This document shows positions 1-5,046 of a stretch of DNA of 5,397 bases, piece after piece. The notes under the pieces were generated by a model. That model saw only the letters and a program-made list of their open reading frames with translations, did no database searches and was not told the DNA's origin. The position numbers and the translations under genes are program-made. Position 1 is the first letter of the stretch; every line of letters begins with the position of its first letter. The stretch is from Acidobacteriota bacterium (lineage in GTDB: Bacteria > Acidobacteriota > Terriglobia > UBA7540), in contig QHZK01000566.1 in NCBI GenBank assembly GCA_003224635.1, positions 1-5,397 of the forward strand. The letters are read 5' to 3'.

Positions 1-219
1 GAATACACGTACGACCAGCTCAAAGCTGGCGGCTTTTCCGACTCCGTTCTCACAGCCGGTATAAAGGCCCGAGCGAGGATCCAGCGGGCGGCCGCGGTGC
101 TAAGGCCGCTCGGTATATTTGAATGGGATCTCTGTTTGCTATTGCAGGACAGGATGAAAAAACAGCTCAAATTCCAAAGAAGAAGGGCCGCAAGCACCAG
201 GAGACAAAGCCGAAAATAG
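1..219 (+). CDS. Possible 3' end of an unrecognised gene (5' truncated by the window)
   Basis: Frame 1 is open from the window edge to a TAG at 217-219 (72 codons). I do not recognise the product. The first part (YTYDQLKAGGFSDSVLTAG) faintly resembles the start of a winged-helix/HTH unit of replication-initiator or phage type, and a later 'LGIFEW' would suit its end, but this is a weak visual impression. The tail is strongly basic (KKQLKFQRRRAASTRRQSRK). Frame 3 is also open from an ATG at 123 to a TAG at 255-257 and encodes a lysine/glycine-rich tail (MGSLFAIAGQDEKTAQIPKK and onwards) without a visible ribosome binding site. The true gene may therefore run in frame 1 and shift into frame 3 near 120. 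Base composition is less GC-rich than the heme genes, as in the rest of 1-950. Confidence 0.3.
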   Translation, partial: EYTYDQLKAGGFSDSVLTAGIKARARIQRAAAVLRPLGIFEWDLCLLLQDRMKKQLKFQRRRAASTRRQSRK

Positions 220-397
220 GCATCCATCGACATGGAGGTCGGGACAAAGGCAAATAGGATACCCAGCCGGTCATCACCTTATTGAGTACGGTTTTTTCTT
301 GGATCACAAACCCAATTATCGATCAAACCACGGATTTACCGGGGCAACTAACTGTAGTTGGCTGGTCAAGCATGAGCAATTGCGGTATGCTCAAACG

Positions 398-403
398 AAG
401 GAG
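398..403 (+). promoter_or_regulatory. Shine-Dalgarno AAGGAG that sets the start at 413
   Basis: AAGGAG lies 9 nt upstream of the ATG at 413. It selects this ATG over the in-frame TTG at 299, which has no comparable site. A small stem-loop (tgagca at 373-378 with tgctca at 388-393) lies just upstream and could influence access to it. Confidence 0.6.
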
Positions 404-412
404 CAATTCGTT

Positions 413-544
413 ATGGGCGACACCTCCACTTCTTCCGCGATTAAACTCGACCATTTGATCTGGGGTGCTGGCGGCCTTCTACTCGGCACGTGGTGGGTGA
501 AGAACCGAGCCGACGAAGCAAAGAAGAGCCGCGGAACAGGATGA
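413..544 (+). CDS. Small single-pass membrane protein (43 aa), unknown function
   Basis: This short gene encodes 43 residues. A polar Ser/Thr-rich N-terminus (MGDTSTSSAIKLD) is followed by one hydrophobic segment, about residues 15-29 (LIWGAGGLLLGTWWV), and a basic, charged tail (KNRADEAKKSRGTG). This is the layout of a small one-span inner-membrane protein with its tail in the cytoplasm by the positive-inside rule. The start at 413 is chosen for the AAGGAG 9 nt upstream; the same frame is open back to a TTG at 299, but that extension has no ribosome binding site and no protein-like features. Its TGA (542-544) overlaps an ATG at 541 (ATGA), where the nuclease-like gene downstream probably once began, so the two look like a translationally coupled pair. 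I do not recognise a family. Confidence 0.5.
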   Translation: MGDTSTSSAIKLDHLIWGAGGLLLGTWWVKNRADEAKKSRGTG

Positions 545-947
545 CCCGGACGGCGTAGCCACAGTCTGCGAGGAAGTCGCTCCAATCCTGGACGACTGGG
601 AGCCACAACATTACGGTTGCGAAGATGACTACGCAGATGACCTTTATCAGTATCTTTGCGATGAATATGTTGACGACCAGGAGTCCTTTGCTGAAGACAT
701 CCATCTCCGTCCAGACACGTGCGAAGGAGTCCCGGATATCCTAATCGATGACCGGCTAGTCCTTGAAGTGAAACGGAATCTCAACAAAGCGGAGCGGGAC
801 AGACTTCTGGGTCAGTGCGCAGGTTATTCCCGCGAGTGGGTCACTTGGGTGGTGCTGATCGACACGCCGAGCCATCTCGTTCGCGAACTGGAAGAGCTAC
901 TTGCGGCCAAAGGACTGGAACACATTCTTGTGTTCGCGTTTTCTTGA
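541..947 (+). CDS. PD-(D/E)XK nuclease-fold protein, start codon out of frame
   Basis: Frame 3 is open from 501 to a TGA at 945-947. From codon 540 it reads about 135 protein-like residues: an acidic, Cys/Tyr/Trp-containing N-terminal half (DDWEPQHYGCEDDYADDLYQ), then a typical PD-(D/E)XK core. Numbered from codon 540, the core has D66 (in VPDILIDD), E76 and K78 (in LVLEVKRNL), and Q92 (in RLLGQCAGYS), followed by a hydrophobic strand WVVLID and a last helix/strand pair. D...ExK...Q with this spacing marks the metal-dependent nuclease fold of RecB-like and restriction-type enzymes; cleavage of DNA or RNA is inferred, and the substrate is unknown. There is no in-frame ATG, GTG or TTG before the core. 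The ATG at 541 overlaps the upstream stop (ATGA) but is in frame 1 and stops after five codons. One extra base, for example CCCC for CCC at 545-547, would join it to this frame as MTPDGVATV. So this is a one-base deletion, a sequencing error, or recoding. Confidence 0.6.
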
Positions 948-995
948 GCGAGCGTAGCCCGCCGCCCGATCGAGGTCCTCGACACGCCTGGCGCT

Positions 996-1421
996 TCAGC
1001 CTGAGAGGTCAGCCTTCTCGATGAGGGCCTTGGCGTCCTTTTGCTCGGCTGATTTGACGGCGCTCCTGCTCTGCTCGATCTTGTCTTTCAGCTTGGCGTA
1101 GCTGTCGCGTTTCGCCTTGTAAGCGTCGGCCTGCTCTTTGCTGGCGGCCGAGTCCTGAGCCGCTTTGTCCAGGCAACTGACCAGGCCGGCAAGCACGGTA
1201 AGGCTGAAGCCTGCCTTGCTCACGTAAGACTTCTGGTGGTACGCCTTTTCGAAGTCTCCGAGACTCTCCTTCTTTATCGTGCCGACCAGGTCGGTGATGT
1301 CCTTGAGCGTGGTCTTCGACATCTCTTCGTCGTCCTGGCAAGCCTGCGCCAAGAGCGTCCGCTGGCCGAGGCAGCCCGCCAGCCCGCCCACGAGCAATAC
1401 CGTTCCGATGATCCGTCTCAT
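996..1421 (-). CDS. Small secreted lipoprotein, helical, unknown function
   Basis: The gene encodes 141 residues and starts with a lipoprotein signal peptide: basic MRR, a hydrophobic core IIGTVLLVGG, and a lipobox LAGC with the acylated cysteine at C17. The mature protein, about 125 residues, should be anchored by a lipid to a membrane on the periplasmic side. It is rich in Lys, Ala, Asp, Glu and Ser and looks helical throughout, with a low-complexity coiled-coil-like C-terminal half (KEQADAYKAKRDSYAKLKDK) and two further cysteines, C28 and C83, that might pair. I recognise no catalytic motif or family. The ATG at 1419-1421 is preceded by only a G-rich stretch (GGTGGGG, 9 nt away), and the 9-mer GGTAGCCAC found near other genes here lies in this leader. 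The gene converges on the nuclease-like gene with a 48-nt gap and diverges from the response regulator. Confidence 0.75.
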   Translation of the reverse strand: MRRIIGTVLLVGGLAGCLGQRTLLAQACQDDEEMSKTTLKDITDLVGTIKKESLGDFEKAYHQKSYVSKAGFSLTVLAGLVSCLDKAAQDSAASKEQADAYKAKRDSYAKLKDKIEQSRSAVKSAEQKDAKALIEKADLSG

Positions 1422-1530
1422 TTGTGGCTACCCCACCACTCGGCGCCGCAGGATTGGAGATTCCCGCGGCTAAAATCTGGTCCTTATGCTACCAGAGCGC
1501 GAGCGGTCGGGCGCAAGGATTTTGTGAGCA

Positions 1531-1658
1531 GGAGTCAGGATTCAGAAGTCAGAAGTCAGAAGTCGGGAGGCGGGATATGGACATCCCGCAGAAGACCGCT
1601 CGCGCCGGATCGCGCCTCCGAATCCCGACTCCTGACTTCTGACTTCTGATCTGACTCC
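1531..1658. repeat. Inverted heptamer repeat with nested hairpins
   Basis: The left arm, 1531-1572, is six heptamers in perfect register: GGAGTCA GGATTCA, then GAAGTCA twice, GAAGTCG, GGAGGCG. The right arm, about 1613-1658, carries the complement (CGCCTCC, then CGACTCC, TGACTTC twice, a 5-nt partial unit TGATC, and TGACTCC). The arms pair almost completely over about 37 nt, with one mismatch and a 2-nt gap. Inside is a second perfect hairpin: GCGGGAT 1570-1576 with ATCCCGC 1583-1589, loop ATGGAC. A further 10-nt inverted pair (GCGAGCGGTC 1499-1508, GACCGCTCGC 1594-1603) interlocks with the arms. No gene is seen here; the element fills much of the divergent gap between the lipoprotein and the response regulator. 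Confidence 0.85.
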
Positions 1659-1710
1659 TGAATCCTGAATCCTAAATCCTAAATCCTAAATATCCTCAAT
1701 CTTAAATCCT
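1659..1710. repeat. Heptamer array TGAATCC/TAAATCC
   Basis: Units in order are TGAATCC twice, TAAATCC twice, a 9-nt variant TAAATATCC, TCAATCT and TAAATCC. The array continues directly, in the same 7-nt register, from the right arm of the inverted repeat upstream, so the two are one compound element. It ends 8 nt before the extended -10 promoter of the response regulator and supplies its -35 region. The same units occur at 4646-4687 and 5047-5090. Confidence 0.85.
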
Positions 1711-1717
1711 AGCCGGC

Positions 1718-1726
1718 TGCTATAAT
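1718..1726 (+). promoter_or_regulatory. Extended -10 promoter (TGCTATAAT) for the response regulator
   Basis: TGC-TATAAT is a perfect extended -10 element for the housekeeping sigma factor. A start near 1732-1734 would give a leader of about 50 nt before the ATG at 1784. The sequence about 17 nt upstream (AATCTT) is a poor -35, which extended -10 promoters tolerate; that stretch belongs to the heptamer array. The match is by eye only. Confidence 0.55.
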
Positions 1727-1783
1727 GCACCATGCGCAACTTATTTCGCGATGCGGTCGGCGGGAGGAAGGAAAAGCGCCTGC

Positions 1784-2566
1784 ATGAAAATCACTGCCGT
1801 GATCGTGGATGACGAGCAACCCGCCCGCGATGAGCTGGTGTTCCTCCTCAAAGGCTTCCCGGATATCGAGCTGGTGGGCCAGGGCAAGAACGGGCTTGAA
1901 GCCCTGAACCTGATCCGCGAGCTCGGTCCCCAACTGGTCTTCCTTGATGTGCAGATGCCGGGACTCGACGGCTTTGGCGTCATCAAGAAGCTGCTGGAGA
2001 AGAAGGCGCGCCTCCCCTTTTTCATCTTTGCCACCGCCTACGACAACTACGCCGTGCAGGCGTTCGAGGTGAACGCGCTCGACTACCTGCTGAAGCCGGT
2101 GGCGCGGGCGCGCCTGGAGAAGGCAATCGGAAGGACGCGGCAGATGATCGAGGCGGCGGCCTCAACCAACCAGAAGCTGGACCGGCTGGTCCAGATGGTT
2201 GAAGAGCGCCAGCCCTTGCCGCCGGGAAAGGCGAACAAGCTGCTGGTCAAGAGCAGCGGGCGCCTCTACCTGGTGGACTCGGATGACGTCATTTACGCCA
2301 GCATCGAGGACGGGGTGATCAGCATTGTCACCCGCGAGCTTGAGGGCCAGTCCAACTTCCGCACGGTCGAGGAGCTCCAAAGCAACCTTGATCCCAACGT
2401 CTTCTGGCGCGTCCACCGCTCTCATCTCATCAACATCAACCGCATCAAAGAGGTCGTCCCCTGGTTCAAGAGCTCTTACCAACTGAAGATGGACGACCGC
2501 AAGCAGACCGAAATCCCCGTCAGCCGCGCCCAGACGCGGAGGCTGAGGGAATTGTTAAATTTGTAG
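1784..2566 (+). CDS. LytTR-family response regulator (DNA-binding)
   Basis: This is a two-component transcription factor of 260 residues, the normal length for the LytR/AlgR class. The receiver domain, residues 1-120, has the acidic pocket D9-D10-E11, phosphoacceptor D55 in LVFLDVQMPG, T84 in FATAYD and K104 in YLLKPV. A linker at about 120-148 leads to the LytTR DNA-binding domain, about 150-258, with the family signature FWRVHRSHLININ at 207-219. The protein is expected to bind paired direct repeats in promoters as a phosphorylated dimer. I chose the ATG at 1784 because the protein then begins MKITAVIVDDE, as the family does, with AAGGA at 1768-1772 upstream; an ATG at 1751 in the same frame would add 11 non-conserved residues. 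No sensor kinase is visible, so its partner lies elsewhere or outside the window. An extended -10 promoter lies at 1718-1726. A large inverted repeat follows the gene. Confidence 0.93.
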   Translation: MKITAVIVDDEQPARDELVFLLKGFPDIELVGQGKNGLEALNLIRELGPQLVFLDVQMPGLDGFGVIKKLLEKKARLPFFIFATAYDNYAVQAFEVNALDYLLKPVARARLEKAIGRTRQMIEAAASTNQKLDRLVQMVEERQPLPPGKANKLLVKSSGRLYLVDSDDVIYASIEDGVISIVTRELEGQSNFRTVEELQSNLDPNVFWRVHRSHLININRIKEVVPWFKSSYQLKMDDRKQTEIPVSRAQTRRLRELLNL

Positions 2567-2605
2567 GTGTCGCGTAGGCGTAGCCCGCGTTTTTCCGCCC
2601 ATCAT

Positions 2606-2735
2606 GTCATTCTGAGCGAAGCGAAGAATCTCGCTCTGGATTCTGGCCGGACGAGAAGCCCGAAGGCGAGATACCCGGCTTGACGCGATGACGGCTAGAC
2701 TCAGGGGCGAGATTCTTCGCTCCGCTCAGAATGAC
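2606..2735. repeat. Long inverted repeat between convergent genes, possible bidirectional terminator
   Basis: The left arm (2606-2634, beginning GTCATTCTGAGCGAAGCGAA) and right arm (2707-2735) are complementary at 28 of 29 positions, separated by 72 nt. The single difference is A versus G in CTGAGCGAAGCGAA / CTGAGCGGAGCGAA. This looks like a dispersed REP-type element; motifs of the gagcgaagcgaagaatct kind are common in environmental genomes. It lies 39 nt after the response regulator stop and 16 nt beyond the hemD stop, so in RNA it could end or stabilise transcripts from both sides. There is no clear U-run after either arm, so termination is only inferred. The loop holds no gene. Confidence 0.85.
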
Positions 2736-2751
2736 AGGCAAGAAGTCGTGG

Positions 2752-3552
2752 CTACCGGCCCGATGCTCGCTGAGCGGTGAAATATGCGCGAATGGCCTCG
2801 GCCAGTCCTGTAATGGTTGATTCCTTTGCCTCGACCGCGACTGCAAGCCCCAGCTTTCTGATTGTATCCGAGGTCACCGGCCCGATCGACGCCACCGCCG
2901 CGCCGGTGAGGACTTCTTTCGCGCGATTCTCACCGAGCAGTGCGGCGAAGTTGGACGCGGTCGAAGAGCTGGTGAACGTGACCATATCGGGCGGGGGCGA
3001 GAGCAGGCGGTCGAGTTCTCCCGGCGAGAACGCGGGCAGCGCCGTCTCGTAGGCTTCGACGACGACGACGCTCGCTCCCTTTGCCTCGAGCGCGCGCGGC
3101 GCGAGATCGCGCGCCACTTTGGCGCGAGGGATCAGAAAGGCTTTCCCGGCGAGGTCGCGATTACCGACGACTTCGAGCAGCCCTTCCGCGCGGTATTCCT
3201 GCGGGATGAAATCGACCTCGACGCCTGCCTGCTCGAGCTCCGCGGCCGTCGCGGGGCCGATGGCGCCGATCTCGAGTCCGGCGAGGTCGCTCGCGTCGCG
3301 GCCGCAGGCCTTGAGCCGGGCCAGAAAATTGCGCGCGCCGTTGGCTGAGGTCACCAGCAGGAAGTCAAAGTCTTCGAGCCGCCGGATGGCGCGGTCTAGC
3401 GGCTCCCAGGACTCAGGATTGCGGATTTCGATGGTCGGGACTTGAACCACCTCGGCGCCGAGGGCCGCCAGCGCGTCAGCGAGGACTCCGGCCTGCTCGC
3501 GCGCCCGGGTGACGACAATTCGCTTGCCTGCCAGTGGGTGTGGATTGCTCAA
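2752..3552 (-). CDS. hemD: Uroporphyrinogen-III synthase
   Basis: The enzyme inverts ring D of hydroxymethylbilane and closes it to uroporphyrinogen III, the branch point to heme, siroheme and cobalamin, in the cytoplasm. The 266 residues fit the family (about 250). Landmarks of the two-lobed fold are GKRIVVTRAREQA (9-21), PTIEI (39-43), FLLVTSANGARNF (64-76), IGAIGPATAAELEQAG (95-110), EYRAEGLLE (119-127), DMVTFTSSSTASNF (189-202) and ASIGPVTSDTIRKLG (221-235), ending in the usual ITGLAEAIRAYF helix. The family is poorly conserved, but this set and the position after hemC make the call firm. The start is a TTG at 3550-3552 with GAGG 8 nt upstream; no ATG or GTG is available upstream in frame. 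The gap to hemC is 82 nt and holds an inverted heptamer repeat. The stop codon (2752-2754) lies inside a GTGGCTACC repeat copy. Confidence 0.92.
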   Translation of the reverse strand: MSNPHPLAGKRIVVTRAREQAGVLADALAALGAEVVQVPTIEIRNPESWEPLDRAIRRLEDFDFLLVTSANGARNFLARLKACGRDASDLAGLEIGAIGPATAAELEQAGVEVDFIPQEYRAEGLLEVVGNRDLAGKAFLIPRAKVARDLAPRALEAKGASVVVVEAYETALPAFSPGELDRLLSPPPDMVTFTSSSTASNFAALLGENRAKEVLTGAAVASIGPVTSDTIRKLGLAVAVEAKESTITGLAEAIRAYFTAQRASGR

Positions 3553-3581
3553 TGTCTGAACCTCGACGACAGCTTTTGCAA

Positions 3582-3641
3582 TTCGTAACTCGTAACTTAT
3601 AATTTGTAACCAATTACGAATTACGAATTATGAATTACTGG
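3582..3641. repeat. Inverted heptamer arrays between hemC and hemD
   Basis: Four units on the left (TTCGTAA CTCGTAA CTTATAA TTTGTAA, 3582-3609) face three complementary units on the right (TTACGAA twice, TTATGAA, 3614-3634) across the 4-nt loop CCAA (3610-3613). The innermost 10 bp (3600-3609 with 3614-3623) pair with one G-T wobble, giving an AT-rich hairpin in the hemC-hemD mRNA. The next right-hand unit begins with TTA at 3635-3637, which is the hemC stop codon read on minus. It could act as an intercistronic stabiliser or processing site; no U-tract of terminator type is seen. Confidence 0.85.
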
Positions 3642-4639
3642 GTCTGTGCCGAGCGAAGAATCTCGCGCGCCCCCTGCTTCAGTAGCTCCTGAGCAACCAT
3701 CGCGCCGAGGCCTTCAGGGTCGTCCGCCGGCGCGGCGGCCGCTGCTCGGACGACTCTCGATCCGTCGAGCGCAGCGACTACTCCGAGCAGCTCGAGCTTC
3801 TCGTCAGCCCTCAAATCCCACGGCACAAAAACCGTGCCCCGTTCGCTTCGCTCAGAGCCTGCCCTGAGCGGAGCGAAGGGGCAGGCGTGGCTACCAGCTC
3901 GCGAGGCGTGCGCCGCGATAGGCGCCTGGCATCCGCCGCCCAGGCAGCGCAATAGCGCGCGCTCGGCCCGGACGGCCGCGCGCGTTCGAGGATCGTCGAG
4001 CGGCATGACGGCCTGCTCGATCCTCTCGTCGCCCGTGCGCGTCTCGATGGCCAGCGCGCCCTGCCCCACGGCCGGACACATCTCGCTGACGCTGAAGTAT
4101 TGCGTCACGCGCTCGCTCAGCCCCAGGCGGTCGAGCCCTGCGGCGGCGAGCACCAGCGCGTCGTACTCTCCCCGCTCGAGTTTTCGGAGGCGCGTGTCCA
4201 CGTTGCCCCGCACGGGAACGGCTTCGAGGTCGCGGCGCAAGGCGCGCAATTGCGATTGCCGCCGCAAGCTGCCGGTCCCCACGCGCGACCCGGACGGGAG
4301 CGCGCAGAGCGGCTTCGCGCCGGATGAGATCAAAACGTCGCGCGCGTCGGCACGGCTGGGGACCGCGGCCACGCCGAGTCCGGGCGGCTGCTCGGTCGGC
4401 AGGTCCTTCAGGCTGTGGACGGCGAGGTCGATTTCCTTCGCCGCCAGCGCCTCCTCGATTTCCTTGATGAAGAGTCCCTTGGTTCCGGATTGGGTGAGGG
4501 ACTCGTTCGGAAGCTTGTCGCCTGTGGTTTTGATGACCTTTATTTCGACCTCGTGCCCCTGGGCCGCCAGTTGGTCTTGCACCCAGCCCGCCTGCCAGAG
4601 AGCCAGCTTGCTGCCGCGCGTTCCAATAATAATCCTCAT
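3635..4639 (-). CDS. hemC: Porphobilinogen deaminase (hydroxymethylbilane synthase) with a repeat-encoded insertion
   Basis: This cytoplasmic enzyme joins four porphobilinogens into hydroxymethylbilane, using a dipyrromethane cofactor bound to a cysteine. Signatures seen: IIIGTRGSKLALWQA at the start; AVHSLKDLP (73-81) with the catalytic Asp D79; GTGSLRRQSQL (121-131) with the paired arginines that bind substrate carboxylates; PVRGNVDTRLRKL (142-154); CPAVGQGALAIE (188-199); and CLGGGCQAPIAA (232-243) with cofactor cysteine C237. The protein is 334 residues, about 25-30 longer than usual. The extra part is one block, roughly residues 246-277, between C237 and DGSRVVRA, where family members such as the E. 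coli enzyme have about 30 fewer residues. That block is encoded by a hairpin repeat. The ATG at 4637-4639 begins the family-like MRIIIGTRGS. There is no good Shine-Dalgarno, because the heptamer array of the preceding gene runs to within 6 nt of the start. The next gene is hemD. Confidence 0.95.
   Translation of the reverse strand: MRIIIGTRGSKLALWQAGWVQDQLAAQGHEVEIKVIKTTGDKLPNESLTQSGTKGLFIKEIEEALAAKEIDLAVHSLKDLPTEQPPGLGVAAVPSRADARDVLISSGAKPLCALPSGSRVGTGSLRRQSQLRALRRDLEAVPVRGNVDTRLRKLERGEYDALVLAAAGLDRLGLSERVTQYFSVSEMCPAVGQGALAIETRTGDERIEQAVMPLDDPRTRAAVRAERALLRCLGGGCQAPIAAHASRAGSHACPFAPLRAGSERSERGTVFVPWDLRADEKLELLGVVAALDGSRVVRAAAAAPADDPEGLGAMVAQELLKQGAREILRSAQTQ
3809..3904. repeat. Repeat element inserted in frame within hemC
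   Basis: The core is a hairpin. TTCGCTTCGCTCAG (3842-3855) pairs with CTGAGCGGAGCGAA (3864-3877) across an 8-nt loop, and CCCC (3837-3840) pairs with GGGG (3878-3881) past one bulged base. A second small inverted repeat (CACGG and CCGTG around CACAAAAA, 3819-3836) lies on one side and the 9-mer GTGGCTACC (3887-3895) on the other. Both stem variants, the GAAGC and GGAGC forms, are the same as in the 2606-2735 inverted repeat. On minus it is read as ACPFAPLRAGSERSERGTVF and neighbours. Its limits are approximate; the estimated insert is about 90 nt, a multiple of three, so the frame is kept. Confidence 0.75.
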
Positions 4640-4645
4640 GGAGCC

Positions 4646-4687
4646 GGATTTAGGATTCAGGATTTAGGATTTAGGATTCAGGATTCG
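4646..4687. repeat. Heptamer array GGATTTA/GGATTCA overlapping the 3' end of the four-helix-bundle gene
   Basis: Six units in exact register: GGATTTA, GGATTCA, GGATTTA, GGATTTA, GGATTCA, GGATTCG. The array covers the stop codon (4664-4666) and the last residues (ILNPKS) of the four-helix-bundle gene and reaches within 6 nt of the hemC start. Positions 4666-4686 are the exact reverse complement of 5070-5090, on the other side of that gene. Confidence 0.9.
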
Positions 4688-5035
4688 GGGCCGCAAACTT
4701 CTTCGCAGCCCGGCCAACATGCGGCCAACCTCTGTGGCACGCTCGATAACCGATCTGTTCTCTGCGCTGAGATAACCAAGACGGTCTGCTATCTCGATTT
4801 GGGTTTCGAGTTCCGCGAGCGATCCATTGGCAATGGCTAGATGTCGGCCGTAAGCCTGTGTCTGCTTCAGACCCTGACCCTCTGCGATGTTTGACGGGAT
4901 CGAGATTGCCGCTCTCTGCATCTGGCTCGCCAAGCCGTACACCTCGCTTTTGGGAAATCCTCGCGTCAGTTTGTAAACCGCAATCACCAAGTCCATGGCT
5001 TTCTGCCACACGATCAGATCTTTGTGTCCTTGCAT
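4664..5035 (-). CDS. Four-helix-bundle protein, S23 / 23S rRNA intervening-sequence protein family
   Basis: The 123 residues match the four-helix-bundle family known from open reading frames within 23S rRNA intervening sequences and from accessory proteins of diversity-generating retroelements (bAvd). Family landmarks seen: DLIVWQKAMDL (6-16), FPKSEVYGLASQMQRAA (27-43), SIPSNIAEG (45-53), the Y62...LAIANGSLAELE stretch (62-77) and LGYL (86-89). Members form small basic oligomers and are thought to bind nucleic acid; the cellular role of stand-alone copies is not settled. The ATG at 5033-5035 has AGGAG 9 nt upstream, at 5045-5049 at the edge of the flanking repeat. The C-terminus from about ILNPKS is encoded by a heptamer array, so the original end has probably been replaced. 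The gene lies between hemA (56 nt gap) and hemC (24 nt gap) on the same strand and is bracketed by 21-nt perfect inverted repeats. It looks like an insertion into a heme operon rather than a heme gene. Confidence 0.9.
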   Translation of the reverse strand: MQGHKDLIVWQKAMDLVIAVYKLTRGFPKSEVYGLASQMQRAAISIPSNIAEGQGLKQTQAYGRHLAIANGSLAELETQIEIADRLGYLSAENRSVIERATEVGRMLAGLRRSLRPRILNPKS

Positions 5036-5046
5036 TGCCTGCCTCT

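Noticed and set aside
299..412. TTG-start N-terminal extension of the small membrane protein
   Set aside because: No ribosome binding site before 299, whereas AAGGAG stands 9 nt before the ATG at 413; the extension has no protein-like pattern.
970..982. Palindrome TCGAGGTCCTCGA between the convergent nuclease-like and lipoprotein genes, as a terminator
   Set aside because: The arms are 6 bp with a 1-nt centre, which cannot form a normal hairpin loop, and no T-run follows on either strand.
1236..1649. Plus-strand open frame across the lipoprotein gene and the heptamer repeat
   Set aside because: Half is antisense to the lipoprotein, which has a clear signal peptide, and the C-terminal half (SQDSEVRSQKSGG) is just translated repeat.
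1531..1710. CRISPR array
   Set aside because: Units are 7 nt with no unique spacers between them and they are degenerate; there are no cas genes.
2567..2600. Rho-independent terminator with the TTTTT after the response regulator
   Set aside because: The GC-rich sequence before the T-run (cgcgtaggcgtagcccgcg) does not form a convincing stem; the 2606-2735 inverted repeat is the better candidate structure.
3834..4667. Long open frame (277 codons) on plus, opposite hemC
   Set aside because: It is antisense to a convincing hemC, has Ser/Arg/Pro-rich composition typical of shadow frames in GC-rich DNA, and shows no domain.
4671..5009. Second minus-strand frame within the four-helix-bundle gene
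   Set aside because: It is a shifted-frame shadow of a gene with clear family motifs and a good ribosome binding site.
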